From Nymphaea colorata (taxonomy: Eukaryota; Streptophyta; Magnoliopsida; Nymphaeales; Nymphaeaceae), in contig NC_045151.1 in assembly GCF_008831285.2 (NCBI RefSeq), positions 7,455,682-7,519,681 on the forward strand: 64,000 nt of DNA. Reading direction: 5' to 3'. Below are positions 1 to 11,590 of this stretch, one piece after another (position 1 is the stretch's first letter; each line of letters opens with the position of its first letter). A program made the translations under genes and the position numbers. The notes beneath the pieces are model-generated. The model saw only the letters and a program-made list of their open reading frames with translations, was not told where the DNA came from and searched no databases.

Positions 1-313
1 TCAAGAAAGACCACATATCCTTGGCCTTGGTATAATATGCAATAGTTGGGGCTATATGAGACTCCACACTATTCATAATCCAAGACATAACAATATAATT
101 ATCTTCATCCCACGCAGCATATATTCCTTTTTTCTCAATAGGTTCATCCTCCTCAAGAATATATTTCTTCCTATGACCAGCCACCGACATTATGAATACC
201 CTAGACCATATTTCATAATTTGAGCCATTAAGTTTCATCGTGGTTCCATAAGAGAATGAATTCCCAGCCATCTTGTAGTCAGTAGACCCTTCAGATTTAC
301 TGTTTTCAGCCAT
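1..313 (-). CDS. Ty1/copia gag, N-terminal part, runs off the left edge
   Basis: An open minus-strand frame starts at the ATG complementary to 311-313 and stays open for 104 codons to the window edge. The product begins MAENSKSEGS and contains KLNGSNYEIWSRVFIMSV, the 'L-NG-NY--W' signature of the N-terminal domain of plant copia gag polyproteins, followed by an acidic stretch and a WDEDNYIVMSWIMNSV segment. The start is supported by position: it lies about 700 bp downstream (minus sense) of a primer-binding site and LTR at 1021-1213. No stop or frameshift is visible, unlike the other retroelement relics here, so this copy may be younger. Gag forms the particle that packages the element RNA. 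The rest of the polyprotein lies outside the window. Confidence 0.8.
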   Translation of the reverse strand, partial: MAENSKSEGSTDYKMAGNSFSYGTTMKLNGSNYEIWSRVFIMSVAGHRKKYILEEDEPIEKKGIYAAWDEDNYIVMSWIMNSVESHIAPTIAYYTKAKDMWSFL

Positions 314-1020
314 AGTAAATAAAGAAGACCAGATTGACGCAAACGTTTAAAGAAGGAGGGCTAGGAAATTACTGTCACTTCAGATCTGATTTAGCCGATG
401 ACAAACACAAGAATGAACTCCCAACGACTGAAGACTGTTGCTCCCAACGACTGAAGACTGCTGCCACTTATAACAGCAGCTAGTTCTCATAAAACTTCCT
501 GTCCACGTGTCAAAGAAAGCCACGAAATCAAACAAAAACTTGTACTAAGGATCAGCAACAGTCCTCACGCAGCCTTTCTTTACTGAATTTGTATCCACGA
601 TCTATAGAAAAAATCTGATCATATTCAAAAACCTGAATTTATAAGCAGCACATAGACTCCACAAAGCATCCACAACACCTCACGCAGCTTGACTTTACCG
701 AAACTGTATTTACGATCATCACAAACCACAGCGTCACACGTCACGCTGCATCCACAATAGTCTCTTCATACGACCAATATGAGGATCTGATCACGCCTTC
801 CACATAGGCGTGATCAGGTCCTCCTTCTCACGGCACGCCCAACCCCTATTCCCTCACTGTCTCCTTATTGGGTGATAAGAGGGAATAAGGAGTAGCGGTG
901 ACAAGGGAGAGAACGAGAGAAAAAAAAAAGGAACGAACTCACTTGGCTGTTCGTCGGAGAAGATGGTGATCGCCGGAGAAGGTCACCGGAAAGTGCACTC
1001 TGCCGTCGACGCCCACACCC
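314..1020 (-). other. Untranslated leader of the minus-strand copia element
   Basis: This is the stretch between the primer-binding site and the gag ATG. I see no coding region in it. It holds short repeated phrases (for example CCCAACGACTGAAGACTG twice near 420-460) and the structured 5' segment near 950-1020. Assigned by position only. Confidence 0.55.
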
Positions 1021-1032
1021 GCTCTGATACCA
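1021..1032 (-). other. Primer-binding site for initiator tRNA-Met
   Basis: On the minus strand this reads TGGTATCAGAGC, the classical plant copia primer-binding site complementary to the 3' end of initiator tRNA-Met. It abuts the LTR with no spacer, which fixes both the LTR boundary and the orientation of the element. Confidence 0.88.
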
Positions 1033-1213
1033 TGTTACGAGAGAGAGAGAGAGGCAGCAAAAAGTTCTCTTGCATTACGTGACCCTAATCTCTATTAAGA
1101 GATTAGGGTTAGGGAAAATTACAAGAGAAGTCCACTAAAAGTAACAAAACATTTAAAGAGACCTTCCCTAACTTCCTAATATTTCAGAAAACCCCTTTTT
1201 TGTATCTTTAACA
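1033..1213 (-). mobile_element. 5' LTR of the minus-strand copia element
   Basis: On the + strand the segment begins TGTTA next to the primer-binding site and ends TAACA, giving perfect 5-bp inverted termini and a 181-bp LTR. The inner boundary is firm. The outer boundary is inferred from the inverted termini only, because the partner LTR and the target duplication are outside the window. A GA microsatellite sits at the inner end. Confidence 0.65.
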
Positions 1214-1445
1214 TGTATCAAAATAAAAAATATACATCAACATAAACAAATAAATAACATTGAAAATATATATCAATGGCTCTTGTAGCAGTGTGTTTAA
1301 GAAACCTATAAAAAACTTTAAACATATGGACAACCAAGCAGTCTCCTAGTCAAATATGAACATCAATCGAATTTTCACATCTAAAGAATAGAATGAAAAG
1401 TATGGTAGAAAAAATTAAATTAAATAAAATTAAGCAGTTCGGATC

Positions 1446-1537
1446 TATAGGTACCCAAGTGTCAAAGTACCCATTTTGGGTACGGGTACGGCGACACGGG
1501 TACGTGGACCTTACTGAAGTACCCATGTGACTTAGCT
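1446..1537. repeat. Degenerate short copy of the CTATGTCAC hAT family
   Basis: The stretch starts CTATAGGTACCC, has an internal GGGTACGGGTACGG-like motif and ends CCCATGTGACTTAG. This matches, with losses, the termini of the longer copies at 8208-8803, 13483-14543 and 25744-26987. No target duplication is seen, so it may be a truncated or rearranged copy. The 230 bp to its left (1214-1445) are AT-rich with nothing recognisable. Confidence 0.45.
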
Positions 1538-3281
1538 CACAATGTTTTAGTTATTGAAGCTGCTGCAGGTCATGGAAAAGGAAATGAGGTTCATCAAAGA
1601 GGCATGAATCGTGGGCACATTGGAAGGAAACAAAGAACTCATTCCAGCTATGAAAGAAAGAGAAAACAATGCTTCATGTCGATTTTCAGAACAGGTTTAC
1701 ACTCGTCAGAAAAGAGGGATAGATGACAAATCTGACTTCTTCCCATGATGAAGTCTATGATGATCAGCTTGTTAGAAGACCTGAGTGAGTGCGACACCCC
1801 ATTCATAGATGGGTAAGTTATGATAATCTTTCTTTAGATTTTCAGCTCTTTATGTCTCAAGTTATAAAACAAGATGAACCTACTTCTTTTGGGGAAGCAT
1901 CCAAGTCGTCACATTGGATTAGGGCAATGAATGAAAATATAGATGCACTACATGAATGTGGGACATGGAAAATTGTTCCCAGACCCAAAGAAAAGAATGT
2001 AGTAGGATCGAAATGGGTTTATAAAGTTAAATATAAACCTGATGGCAATCAGAAAGATACAACACAAGATTGGTGGCATGAGGCTTCACGCAGCAGTATG
2101 GACAAGATTATGATGAGACATTCATCCCTATGATCAAAATGGGAACGATCTGTGTGATTGGTAGTTGAATATGGATGGAGACTACATCAAATGGACGTGA
2201 AGAATGCTTTTCTTCACGGTAATTTGAGGGAGAAAGTATATATGAAACAACCTCTAGGATATACCAAAGGAGACTCTCATACGTGGGTTTTGTAAACTAA
2301 GAAAATCTATTTATGGACTCAAACAACCTTCATGCTCATTGTTTGACAGTTTCTCATGCAAGATTCAAGAATATGGTTTTCAGAGATGTCCTCAAGATCA
2401 CTCTCTTTTCATTTATCGAAAAGAAAACATATTTTCTTTACTTCTTATATATGCTGATGATATTGTTATCACGGGCAATTCTAAAGAACACATAGGAGAC
2501 ACTAAAGCTTTGATGATGCGGAACTTCAAAATGAAAGAGCTTGGTGATTTACGATTCTTTCTTGGAGTGGAGATTGATAGGCACAATGATCACCTCACAT
2601 TGACTACTGAAAAAGACAGGTATGTCTAATTGTAAGCCTGTCGGAGCTCCTAGTGTTCTAAATCAAAGACTAAGTGCTTAGAACGAGGAGTTATGTGAAG
2701 ATCCTGCACAATATCGAAGCATTGTTGGGGCACTTCAATATCTTACATTCACCAGACCAGATATTATATATGTTGTGAATCTAAGTATCTCAATTTATGC
2801 ATGCACCTAATGATACTCACATGGATACTATCAAAAGAATATTAAGATAAGAGTGGAAATATAACTGTTGGACATCAACTTATGACATTCATAAATGCAT
2901 ATTGGGCTGGAGATCCCGATCGAAGAAAGTTGGTTTCTGGTTTTTGTATTTTCATTGGATGTAACCTTGTGTCTTGGAGCTGTCAAAAGCTAAAGGCAGT
3001 GGCAAGATCCAACATTGAAGCTGAATACAGATGTATGACTGTAATTACTGCTGAAGTTACATGGGTTAGACATTTGCTAGAGGACATTGGGGAAAAATTA
3101 AAATGTCAATGTTAATGTGTGATAATCAAGGCGCTATTAACATTGCTTTTAGTTCCATGCAACATGGTCGAACAAAGCATATTTAGATTGATCAATATTT
3201 TATTAGACAAAAGGTGGAAGACAAAGAGATTCAACCTATTTATGTTCGTACAGATGAACAAGTTGCAGACTTATTTACCAA

Positions 3282-4198
3282 GGAGTCGTTTGATGGCCTG
3301 GAAATCTCCTGTAACGAAGGAGAAAAAATTCAAATATTTGAAATTTTTCCTCTTCCATCAAATGCAAAATTTTTTTTTACCGTTAAAGGTGGAAACAGAA
3401 AAATGTTTCCAGAAAAGTTTTTCCAGCCAGAGGGGTGGAAATTTTTTTTCGAAATTTTTTTTTTGACCGTTATGAGGAAGAAGGGACGCGAAGGAAGAAA
3501 GGAAGGAGGGAGGAGGAAGAAGGAGGAAGGGAAGGGAGGCGGATGAAGAGGGAGGAGGAAGAAGGAGGAAGGGAAGGGAGGCGGAGGAAGGAGAGGGAAG
3601 GGAGGCAGAGGAAAAGGGAAGAGGAAGAAGGAGGAAGGGAAGGGAGGTGGAGGAAGAAGGAGGAAGGCAGAGTAAAAGGGAGTAAGGGAAGGGAGGAAGA
3701 GGAAAAGGGAGGAGGAAGAAGGCGGAAGGGAAGGGAGGCGGAGGAAGAGGGAGGAGGAAGAAGGGAAAGAGGGCGGAGGAAGAAGGGAGGCGGAAAAAGG
3801 AGGAATGGAAGGGAGGCGGAGGAGGAGGAAGGGAAGGGAGGCAGAGGAAGAGGGAGGAGGAAGAAGGGAAAGAGGGCGGACGAAGAAGGGAGGGAGGAGG
3901 AAGAAGAAGAGCTTACCGTGGGCATTTCTTCCTCCTTTCTCCTTCCCTTCCTCCTCCCTCCCTTCCCTTCCCTTCTTCCTCCTTCTTCCTCCCTCGCTCC
4001 CTAATTCCTCCTCCTTCCTTCCCTTCTTCCTCACCATTTCCACCAAACGAAGAAATTTTTTTCCAGAAAAATATTTCCAAGTTAACAAACACAAGGTGGT
4101 TTTGGAAATATGGAATTTTATTTCCCATTCACCAATTCCAGAAATTTTTTTCTAGAATTTTTTTTCCGTTTCCATATTTTCAGCCATCAAACGGGCTC
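3282..4198. mobile_element. 917-bp non-autonomous TIR element inserted in the copia relic
   Basis: The left end reads GGAGTCGTTTGATGG and the right end, inverted, GAGCCCGTTTGATGG. The flanks are CAA on both sides (3279-3281 and 4199-4201). The 3-bp target duplication is supported by the restored reading frame of the copia RNase H end. The inner ends are rich in short GGAAATTTTT-type stretches and the core is a huge purine/pyrimidine tract. It has the same termini as the 40713-43127 element. A 3-bp duplication with a GGG--GTTTG terminus resembles PIF/Harbinger (Tourist-like) elements. That superfamily assignment is an inference, since TTA/TAA is their usual target. Confidence 0.72.
3476..4040. 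repeat. Long GA-rich tract followed by CT-rich tract
   Basis: About 3476-3912 is almost pure purine on the + strand, built from diverged GGGAGGCGGAGGAAG-type units. About 3925-4040 is almost pure pyrimidine. The two arms can pair partly, so the block is a mirror- and inverted-repeat structure inside the TIR element. Reading frames across it in all directions are compositional artefacts. Confidence 0.85.
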
Positions 4199-4281
4199 CA
4201 AGGGACTAACAATGCAACGATTCTGGTCTCTAGAAGGTAAGTTGTACATGCTGCAAAACCCATATGCAACTTGAGGGAGGA

Positions 4282-4579
4282 TGATAAGATCTTGGGTCTA
4301 GTCTGATCCAGATCCAACATGTCTAACTATGTCTGATCACATTTATCTAGGCAGGGTCATGATTGTCATTTTTGTGTTTGCTTCACTCTAGACTCTAGAT
4401 TATTGTGATTGCTTCATTCTAGATTCATAAATTGTGTAGAAGGATCATTATTATAAATGGACTGCATGAGAATGTGAGCACTCACCTCCCTTCCTCATTT
4501 CTCTTTTCTTGTTATCTCTCTTAACATTTCTTTTACTGTAGCTGATCGTAGGTTATAGTTCGATACCCAAGATCTATCA
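4282..4579 (+). mobile_element. 3' LTR of the plus-strand copia relic
   Basis: A polypurine tract (TTGAGGGAGGA) is followed directly by TGATAAGATCTTGG. The other end reads CCAAGATCTATCA, its near-perfect inverse, so the LTR is 298 bp with TG...CA ends. An ATTATAAAT TATA-like box lies near 4450. AIR9 coding sequence resumes about 415 bp further on. Confidence 0.75.
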
Positions 4580-4994
4580 CATCTGACAAAATTGGAATGA
4601 CTCCAATTACAAACGACCTCAGTTGTCAAGCCAGATACAAGTCGATCAAAGTCTTGAAAAGAATAGGTGGGGCTAGTTAGTTTGAGTCGATGGTAAGCTA
4701 GGTCAAATAATAAAATCAAATAGTCTTGGCAATGTTATGTTCCTAACCAGTAACGTTTTATGTGATTGCAGTATCTTGGTACTGCCTTGTGAAATTCTCT
4801 GAGAGTTTGAGATCTCTTGTAGCTTGAGAATAGGAAATGATTAAAGGACTCAACTTGATTAGACTTCTGTAACTTAATCTGCATGTGTTTGTTTACTTTC
4901 TTAGCTGTTAACAGGTTTTTTTTGAGATATCATGGTATTTACTTTTCTTTCTTTGGGTGGTTGCTCTCTGCTGCTTTTTTTGTCAAAACCGCAG

Positions 4995-7900
4995 CACCTC
5001 CAAGAGTTAGTAATCTTAAGATAATTGGAGATGTGAGAGAAGGGAATAAATTGTCTGTAAGTGCCAGTGTCACTGGAGGTACCGAAGGTTCTAGCAGGGT
5101 TCAGTGGTTCAAGTCAAGTTCATCAAAATTGGAGGATAAGATTTCCTTGGAAGCTCTTAGCACATCTAAAATTGCTAAGGTATGATCTGTTCCTTTCTTT
5201 CTCTGTGTTTTTTCCGGATGCTGTTCTTTGTAGGGAAACAGACCTGACTGATTTTGGATCGGTGGGTTACTGTGTTATTTTTATCTGGTTAATCAAATTT
5301 TATGCTAATTAAAGGGTTCTTGTTTCAAATCTCCATATATACACTTATTAATACTTATAATCCCTTTGGATAGCTTCCACAAATCAAATCCAACTGTTTC
5401 CAATTGACATATGAAGCAAAGTTCTGACCAATTCAAACCATTTATTCCCTTTATTGTGGGCTTAAATTTTCTTTTGCAAATCTGGGTTGTACAAAACAAT
5501 AATACTGGTTGGTGTATTTGTATGCAGTCATTTCGGATCCCCTTGGGTGCTGTTGGCTACTATATTGTTGCAAAGTTTACTCCAATGTCTCCTGATGGTG
5601 GATCTGGTGAACCAGCATATGCTATTTCAGAAAAGGCAGTGGAAAGTAAGTCTTTGCTTGGATTGGAGCTTGGTACCCTTCACGAAGTGCATTTGCCTCA
5701 TTAATCATTGTTGAAACATTTTGAGAAGCTTTTTCCTTGTTGGTTGCCTTGATCATCCAAGATCATATCCGACCTCTTTTTGCATAAGGAAGGAACCAGA
5801 TAAGCAGATAAGTGGGCATAAACAGCTGATTGAGAAAGCTCTGTAGTTGAATGCACTGAAATCTCTTTAAATGGATGTTAGCTGACAGGTTGCATCTGGT
5901 AGTTACAGATATACTTCTTGGGTTTTTTTATCAGTAAGGTTCTTCTCATGTACTAATTGGGAAGCTCGTTTTCCACTGAATTGGGAGTTTGAACATCTCA
6001 AAATGAAAATAAAGATTTTTTTTTATGGGAACAGTGCTAAAATTCTAAAATAGCTATTAAAATGTTAAAAGAAACAAAAAACATTTAAAACATTACTGCA
6101 GAAGATGATTTCCTAAAAATTCTTAGATTGTTGTGATATCTTTGTGAGAAATTGCAATAGCGGTATTTTCAAAATACATGGTAAACTTTCATTTTTTTGG
6201 TTTAACCTTTTGGGCAGATCTTTTGTGATATTTTGAAAATATTGCTGATATTTATGACTGCAGTTGCACTTGCATCCATGTATTTTCTGTGGAAAGTGCA
6301 CTTGTTTTCTTGGGTGCCAACATAATACGACATACATCTGCACTAGCAACTGTCATCTAAAGTGCTATACCGAGTTTGTAGAAATGGTTATAACCATATG
6401 TGCTTATAGATTTTGAATTATATTCATCTCTGTTATTTAGGGTTACAGGTATATGAGAATCTGTGATTGGAATACTGGAAGCGTGCATAGGGCCTGGCAA
6501 GGAAGTGAATAGTGAGGTGCTTCCATGGCATTGTAGGAAATGCTATTTTGGAAAAGGAAGCCAGCTTTGTTTGCAATCAAAGGCATGCTTCCAATTTAAA
6601 GTAAACATGTTTCCTTCATAAGGAGAACACACTTCCATCAAATGGGAATCAAAATTCCTGTCACCACCCCAGAGGAGCCAACCCTGATTTCTATTTTTTT
6701 TTTAATTTCATCACTGCCTAAGCTTACAAGTTTCTGCAAAAGTTTTTGAGTTTGAAATTTTAAGTATTTAATATTTGTTGGAAAAAAATAAAGTATCTGT
6801 TGCTTCCTACTTTTAATTTGCGACCTCCATTTCTGGTTCGGTTCCTGGTTCACTTCTAGTCCGTTCTTCAATTACCACTTCCTGAAAATTTCTAGGGCCT
6901 GGCTTTCTGCTTCCACTTTCCGATTTGCTTCTCGTTCTTGGTACCACAACTGGTTGAAAAGACGTGTATTTGTTTTGGATCTGGATCCAACCCAGATCCA
7001 CATGTTGTGCTAGTTGTGTTTTGTGTCCTTGCATGTATAGAGTGATAGGATTGCTAGTTTAATTTTAAAGTGTTTACTCAGTCCATGTGCAATGTGTTAA
7101 CTTATTGTGGTAATGTGATTAGGGCACACTTAAGATTCTTGAGGCTGCTATCATATTGTTGAACCCCTTTTTCTCTGTCATCTCCTCTTCTTTACGTGGA
7201 TGAATGTAGACATTTAAATCTAACACAAGTAACTCTAATCCACAGTCACAAATGCTAGCACTGTTTTGAAAATATCATGATTTTATTGACATATTGAGTA
7301 AATAGGTTTGTTATTGTAAAAAATAATCACAATACTTTTTCTTTTTCATAAAAATTTGTTTGCAATATAGGAAGGAATCAAGAAAAGGGATTCAAGAAAG
7401 AATGGGGAGACAAAAGGGAATGAATGGTAAAAAGGAATAGTAAAAGGACAGAAAGTTGAAATAAATGAATAGAGAAAGAAAGAAAGGAAGAAATAGAAGG
7501 AAATAAGGAAAGGAAAAAAAGAGAAGAATTGAAAAATGCAAAATGTAAAAAAAAATACAGATTACTTTTCATTCTTTATTTCTTTAGAATTCCTGATATC
7601 TTATTGAGGAAAATCTCGTTGAGAAATTGCCTACAAGGTTGTTTGTATGTCTGTGACTATGACATGTGTGTGTATTTATATATATATGTATACACACACA
7701 AAAATCTAACTATATGGTCAGTTTGATTGTTGACTTACATGTTGACGCATGTATAATAATTTTCAAGAAATTAAACTAACAATCATTCCCTTGAGTTGAC
7801 ATGCCCTTTTAAGTTCCTGTCTCATAATATGGTGTGTTAATCTGATGGTAATGCACTCTCTGCTGATTTTTCATGATAAAGCTAACCATTTCCCTTTTTC

Positions 7901-10900
7901 TGGCAAGGTTTGTAGATTTACACTATCATTCTCGACTTCTTTTTTGCAGCTCTTCCTCCAAGTCTGAATTTTCTTTCTGTCACTGGTGAATACTCAGAGG
8001 GTGAGATATTGACGGCTTCATATGGCTACATAGGGGGCCAAGAGGGCCAAAGTGTCTATAATTGGTATCTGCATGAGGTATATGAATCTCTTTTGTCTAT
8101 TAGCTGCTTCTGTCTTTTATATTGTGCATGAGCAAAAGCAATAAGAATTGCTCTGGGTTTTCAAAATTGATTAAAACAAGAAATATTCTTTAACAGCACC
8201 TGCGAATCTATGTCACACAGACTCTTCAAAAAGGGGCCTCACCTGCATCGACACGATGCAGGTGTGGGTGTGGCCCCTACATGCATCCTTACCACACCTG
8301 ATTCTTATCCTTTTCGGTATTTTTTCTTCACTTTCTTTCTCTTTCTCTTTCCTTTTTTTTTCTTTCTTACTCCCTTTTTTTCTTTCCCTTCAGCTTTTCC
8401 ATCCTTTCGCTTTCCTTTTTAGTGGTACAACTGTACAAGTCATGCATTCTCTCTCTCTCTCTCTCTCTCTCTCTTCTGTCTCTCCTGACCTTTGAAAAGG
8501 GCTACACTTACTCATCCTTTTTAAAGGACGACTTGGTGGTCCTTTCAAAAGGTAGTCCAGTTTGTTGTCTTTGAGGACCACATGGCCTATTCTAATATTT
8601 AAAAAAGACTACTTTATGTAACATAATCTAAAATGACTTTCTTATAAAATTTGATTTTCTTCAAAAAACATACTCTAAAATTATTAAATATATACATATA
8701 TATAATTTTCTAAAAAGGGTTTTAGACAAAATAACCTTCCCATAAACCTTTATTTACAGTAATATGAGTAAATAAACATTGACAAATAATATATATGACG
8801 TAGCTGCTAATTCATGTCCATACATGTGCAGAATGAAACCGACCCTGGTACATTAGTGTTTGAGGCATCTGGCCTTCTTCAGTATCACATAACCAAAGAT
8901 GCTATATGTAAGTTTGTGTCTTTCAAATGTATACCAGTAAGAGATGATGGCATGGTTGGTGAGCCTCGGATTTCCATGGGGCAGGAAAGAGTTCGTCCTG
9001 GTAATTACATCTACCTGTTTTAAGGACATAGAATATCAATAAACTCATCATAGCTATGCCCCTAAAACTTGGAATCTGATTATGTTGCTTATACTGATTA
9101 ACAGGGAGCCCTAGGCTGCTTTCGTTGCAGATTTTAGGGGAATGTATTGAAGGTTCTACCCTTCATGTTGAGAAGAAATATTGGGGAGGCAATGAAGGAC
9201 AATCCATTTTTCGATGGTACTTGGTGTGTCTTCTTGGACAACTTGTTTCTCTTAAAAATTATCACATGATATACTTAATATATTGCGAAGTTTTCTGAAA
9301 TAAACCTAGAAAACATGTCTGATTTATTATGTAGTTCTGTTGCATGATAATCTTGATTAGGAAATAAATCATAGTGATGGATTGCTTAGGTCAACAGGTT
9401 CTACACTTATTCAGTGTTCTCTTTTACCATGTTTCTCTCTGCAGACAGACTCAGATGGAACTCAGCATGAAATAAAAGGTGCAACAACTTGTGAATACAC
9501 ATTATCAAGCAAAGACATTGGTTCTTTAGTTTCTGTTTCATGTGAGCCTGTTCGAAATGATTGGGCCCATGGGCCTATTGTTACTTCTGAATGTATTGGG
9601 CCAGTTTTGCCTGGTGAGTGACTAGTTTCTAAAACATCACGTTCTATTCATTTATGTTAGTTCAAAATTTATGGAGATGTATTTAGATTTAATTGCAAAT
9701 AGAAATATGCTTATAGATGAGAACACTCAGATTTATGAGAGATTGAACTGATAACACCCAGATTTATAAGAGATTAAACTGTTTTTCACGTTCTTAAGTA
9801 AGTGGACAAGGTAGACTGAGGATTCACATGCATATGCACATTCATAATGACTCTATGTGGTTTGTGTATATGTGTGTTTGTATGGCATTTGCATGTGTGT
9901 CATGCATTTTTCACATGGACTGACCAAAACATCAAAGGCACCCTAGTTGACACGACTGGGGTGCAGTTGCGCCTTCAACATGGTACTGGGTGCAATCAAC
10001 ATGAATTCGGAGCGATCAAGCCACATCGAGGCCATTTCTGTCTTTTCTTTTATCTTTTTTAGAAATAATGCTTCCGTTTTTCTGTTTTTTCTGTGTTGCT
10101 GCACCTATCATACTCTTTTTAGCAGTGTATCCATATCCTAGCTGTATCTTACAATACGTACCATATAGGTTGGAAAAACATGTACAATATAGGCACAATA
10201 TGTAAAATGCATGTGTATCATGCCCGTATAATACGGCTGATAGGGGTTGTATCTTATGACATGGCTCTGTTTTTCAAAAAAGGGTCTAATGCCCTTTCTT
10301 TGTTGAGTTTTTTTTTTTTTTTTTTTTAAATCCTTCTCCCCTTTCATTTTCAACGCTTCTAAGAGTTGTGAAAGGGTGAGTTTTCACCATTTTAAAAAGA
10401 AATCGCCAAGAAAACATTGTCTTAAAGGAGAAATCACCAGTTTGCAGGGATGAGGATGAAGATGATAATGATTATTGCATCGATTGATAACTAATCATTA
10501 GATATTTAATCATAAACATTATTGCAATTATCATTTGACATTGAACTGTGGATTGTACATTTGATGTGATGTAAAATACTTTTTTAACGTTTAGACCATA
10601 GCTACAAATATCACAGTTTTAACGAAACAATGGGAACATATCTCAATATTTTGAAAAAACGTTAAAAACAATTTATCACAATTTTGACGCGATTTTATTG
10701 CGATTTTTCATTTATTTTTGTTTTTAGTTTTTCCAACTTCTGTTTCATTGCTTTATTTCCTCTTGATTTAGGCATTTAATGTGACCTCCATATAATACTT
10801 ATTACTTTATCATTTTAATTAGATTTTTTTTCCTTCTTACTTTCTTATTAGTTATTCATTTTTTGAATTTTTACCCAACATTTAGATTTTTTATTTTTTA

Positions 10901-11404
10901 AAAAAAAATCTGAGATTTTCCTGAAAAAAAATATTGCCAAAAAATATTCTAGAAAAGTCTCACCTATAAAAACCCGAGGACAATATTTGTGGCTATGGTT
11001 TAGACTTTATTTTGTTAAGGTGTTGTTACTTGGCAACGATAAATCATGAATGCTCATTATGTGTTTAACGAGTTTTTGATATAAAACACATTTTTCTAGA
11101 TTTTTTCTAATTTTTCTTCTATTTTTCTATTTTTTTTCTATATTAACAAATAAATTTACGATATAGTTATGATATGTTATGATACACGTATAGGTCCGCC
11201 CGATGATATGCATTACGATACACCTTTTATAATATTGGTTTTCATATTTTAATTTTTAAGTTTAATACTACATATTTTATGCTGCTCATAACTTTATATA
11301 TTGCATATGCTATTTGGTCATGTATGCTGTTATTGCTTATAGGTTTTCTTAATCTGGGAACATGTTTTCTTATATTTATTGATTGCACAAGTTTTGTTAA
11401 TGAG

Positions 11405-11472
<68 letters not shown>

Positions 11473-11559
11473 CACACACACATATGCTGCTTATAAGTTA
11501 TTTAGATTATAGATATGTATTACCAGTTTTTTAATTAGTCTTATATATGTGTGCGTGTG

Positions 11560-11590
<31 letters not shown>

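Larger units (their letters stand above)
1600..4281 (+). pseudogene. Ty1/copia pol relic (reverse transcriptase and RNase H)
   Basis: This is a decayed copia polyprotein in several frames. From 1861 the reverse transcriptase N-terminal signature is clear (a W..AM-E---L---TW--V segment ending in GSKWVYKVK). The palm follows near 2190-2260 ([12 protein letters not shown]), and the YADDIVITG catalytic motif lies near 2445-2475. RNase H follows from about 2880 to 3280, including VARSNIEAEYRCM and a CDNQGAIN motif. Stops and frameshifts separate these blocks, so no enzyme can be made. A 917-bp TIR element (3282-4198) is inserted near the RNase H end. Taking it out with one CAA copy puts the last codons back in frame, so the pol end was intact when the TIR element arrived. 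The 5' half (gag, protease, most of integrase) and the left LTR are missing. Confidence 0.88.

Noticed and set aside
3330-4155. Long overlapping reading frames on both strands (up to 254 codons)
   Set aside because: They are Arg/Glu/Gly or Pro/Ser/Leu repeats forced by the purine/pyrimidine tract. No domain, and open in several frames at once.
5528-5714. Short stand-alone genes in AIR9 introns and exons
   Set aside because: Frames there are extensions of AIR9 exons into introns; splice sites explain them.
11279-11512. Frame encoding Tyr-Ile repeats (also at 25674-26006)
   Set aside because: Read-through of TA microsatellites.
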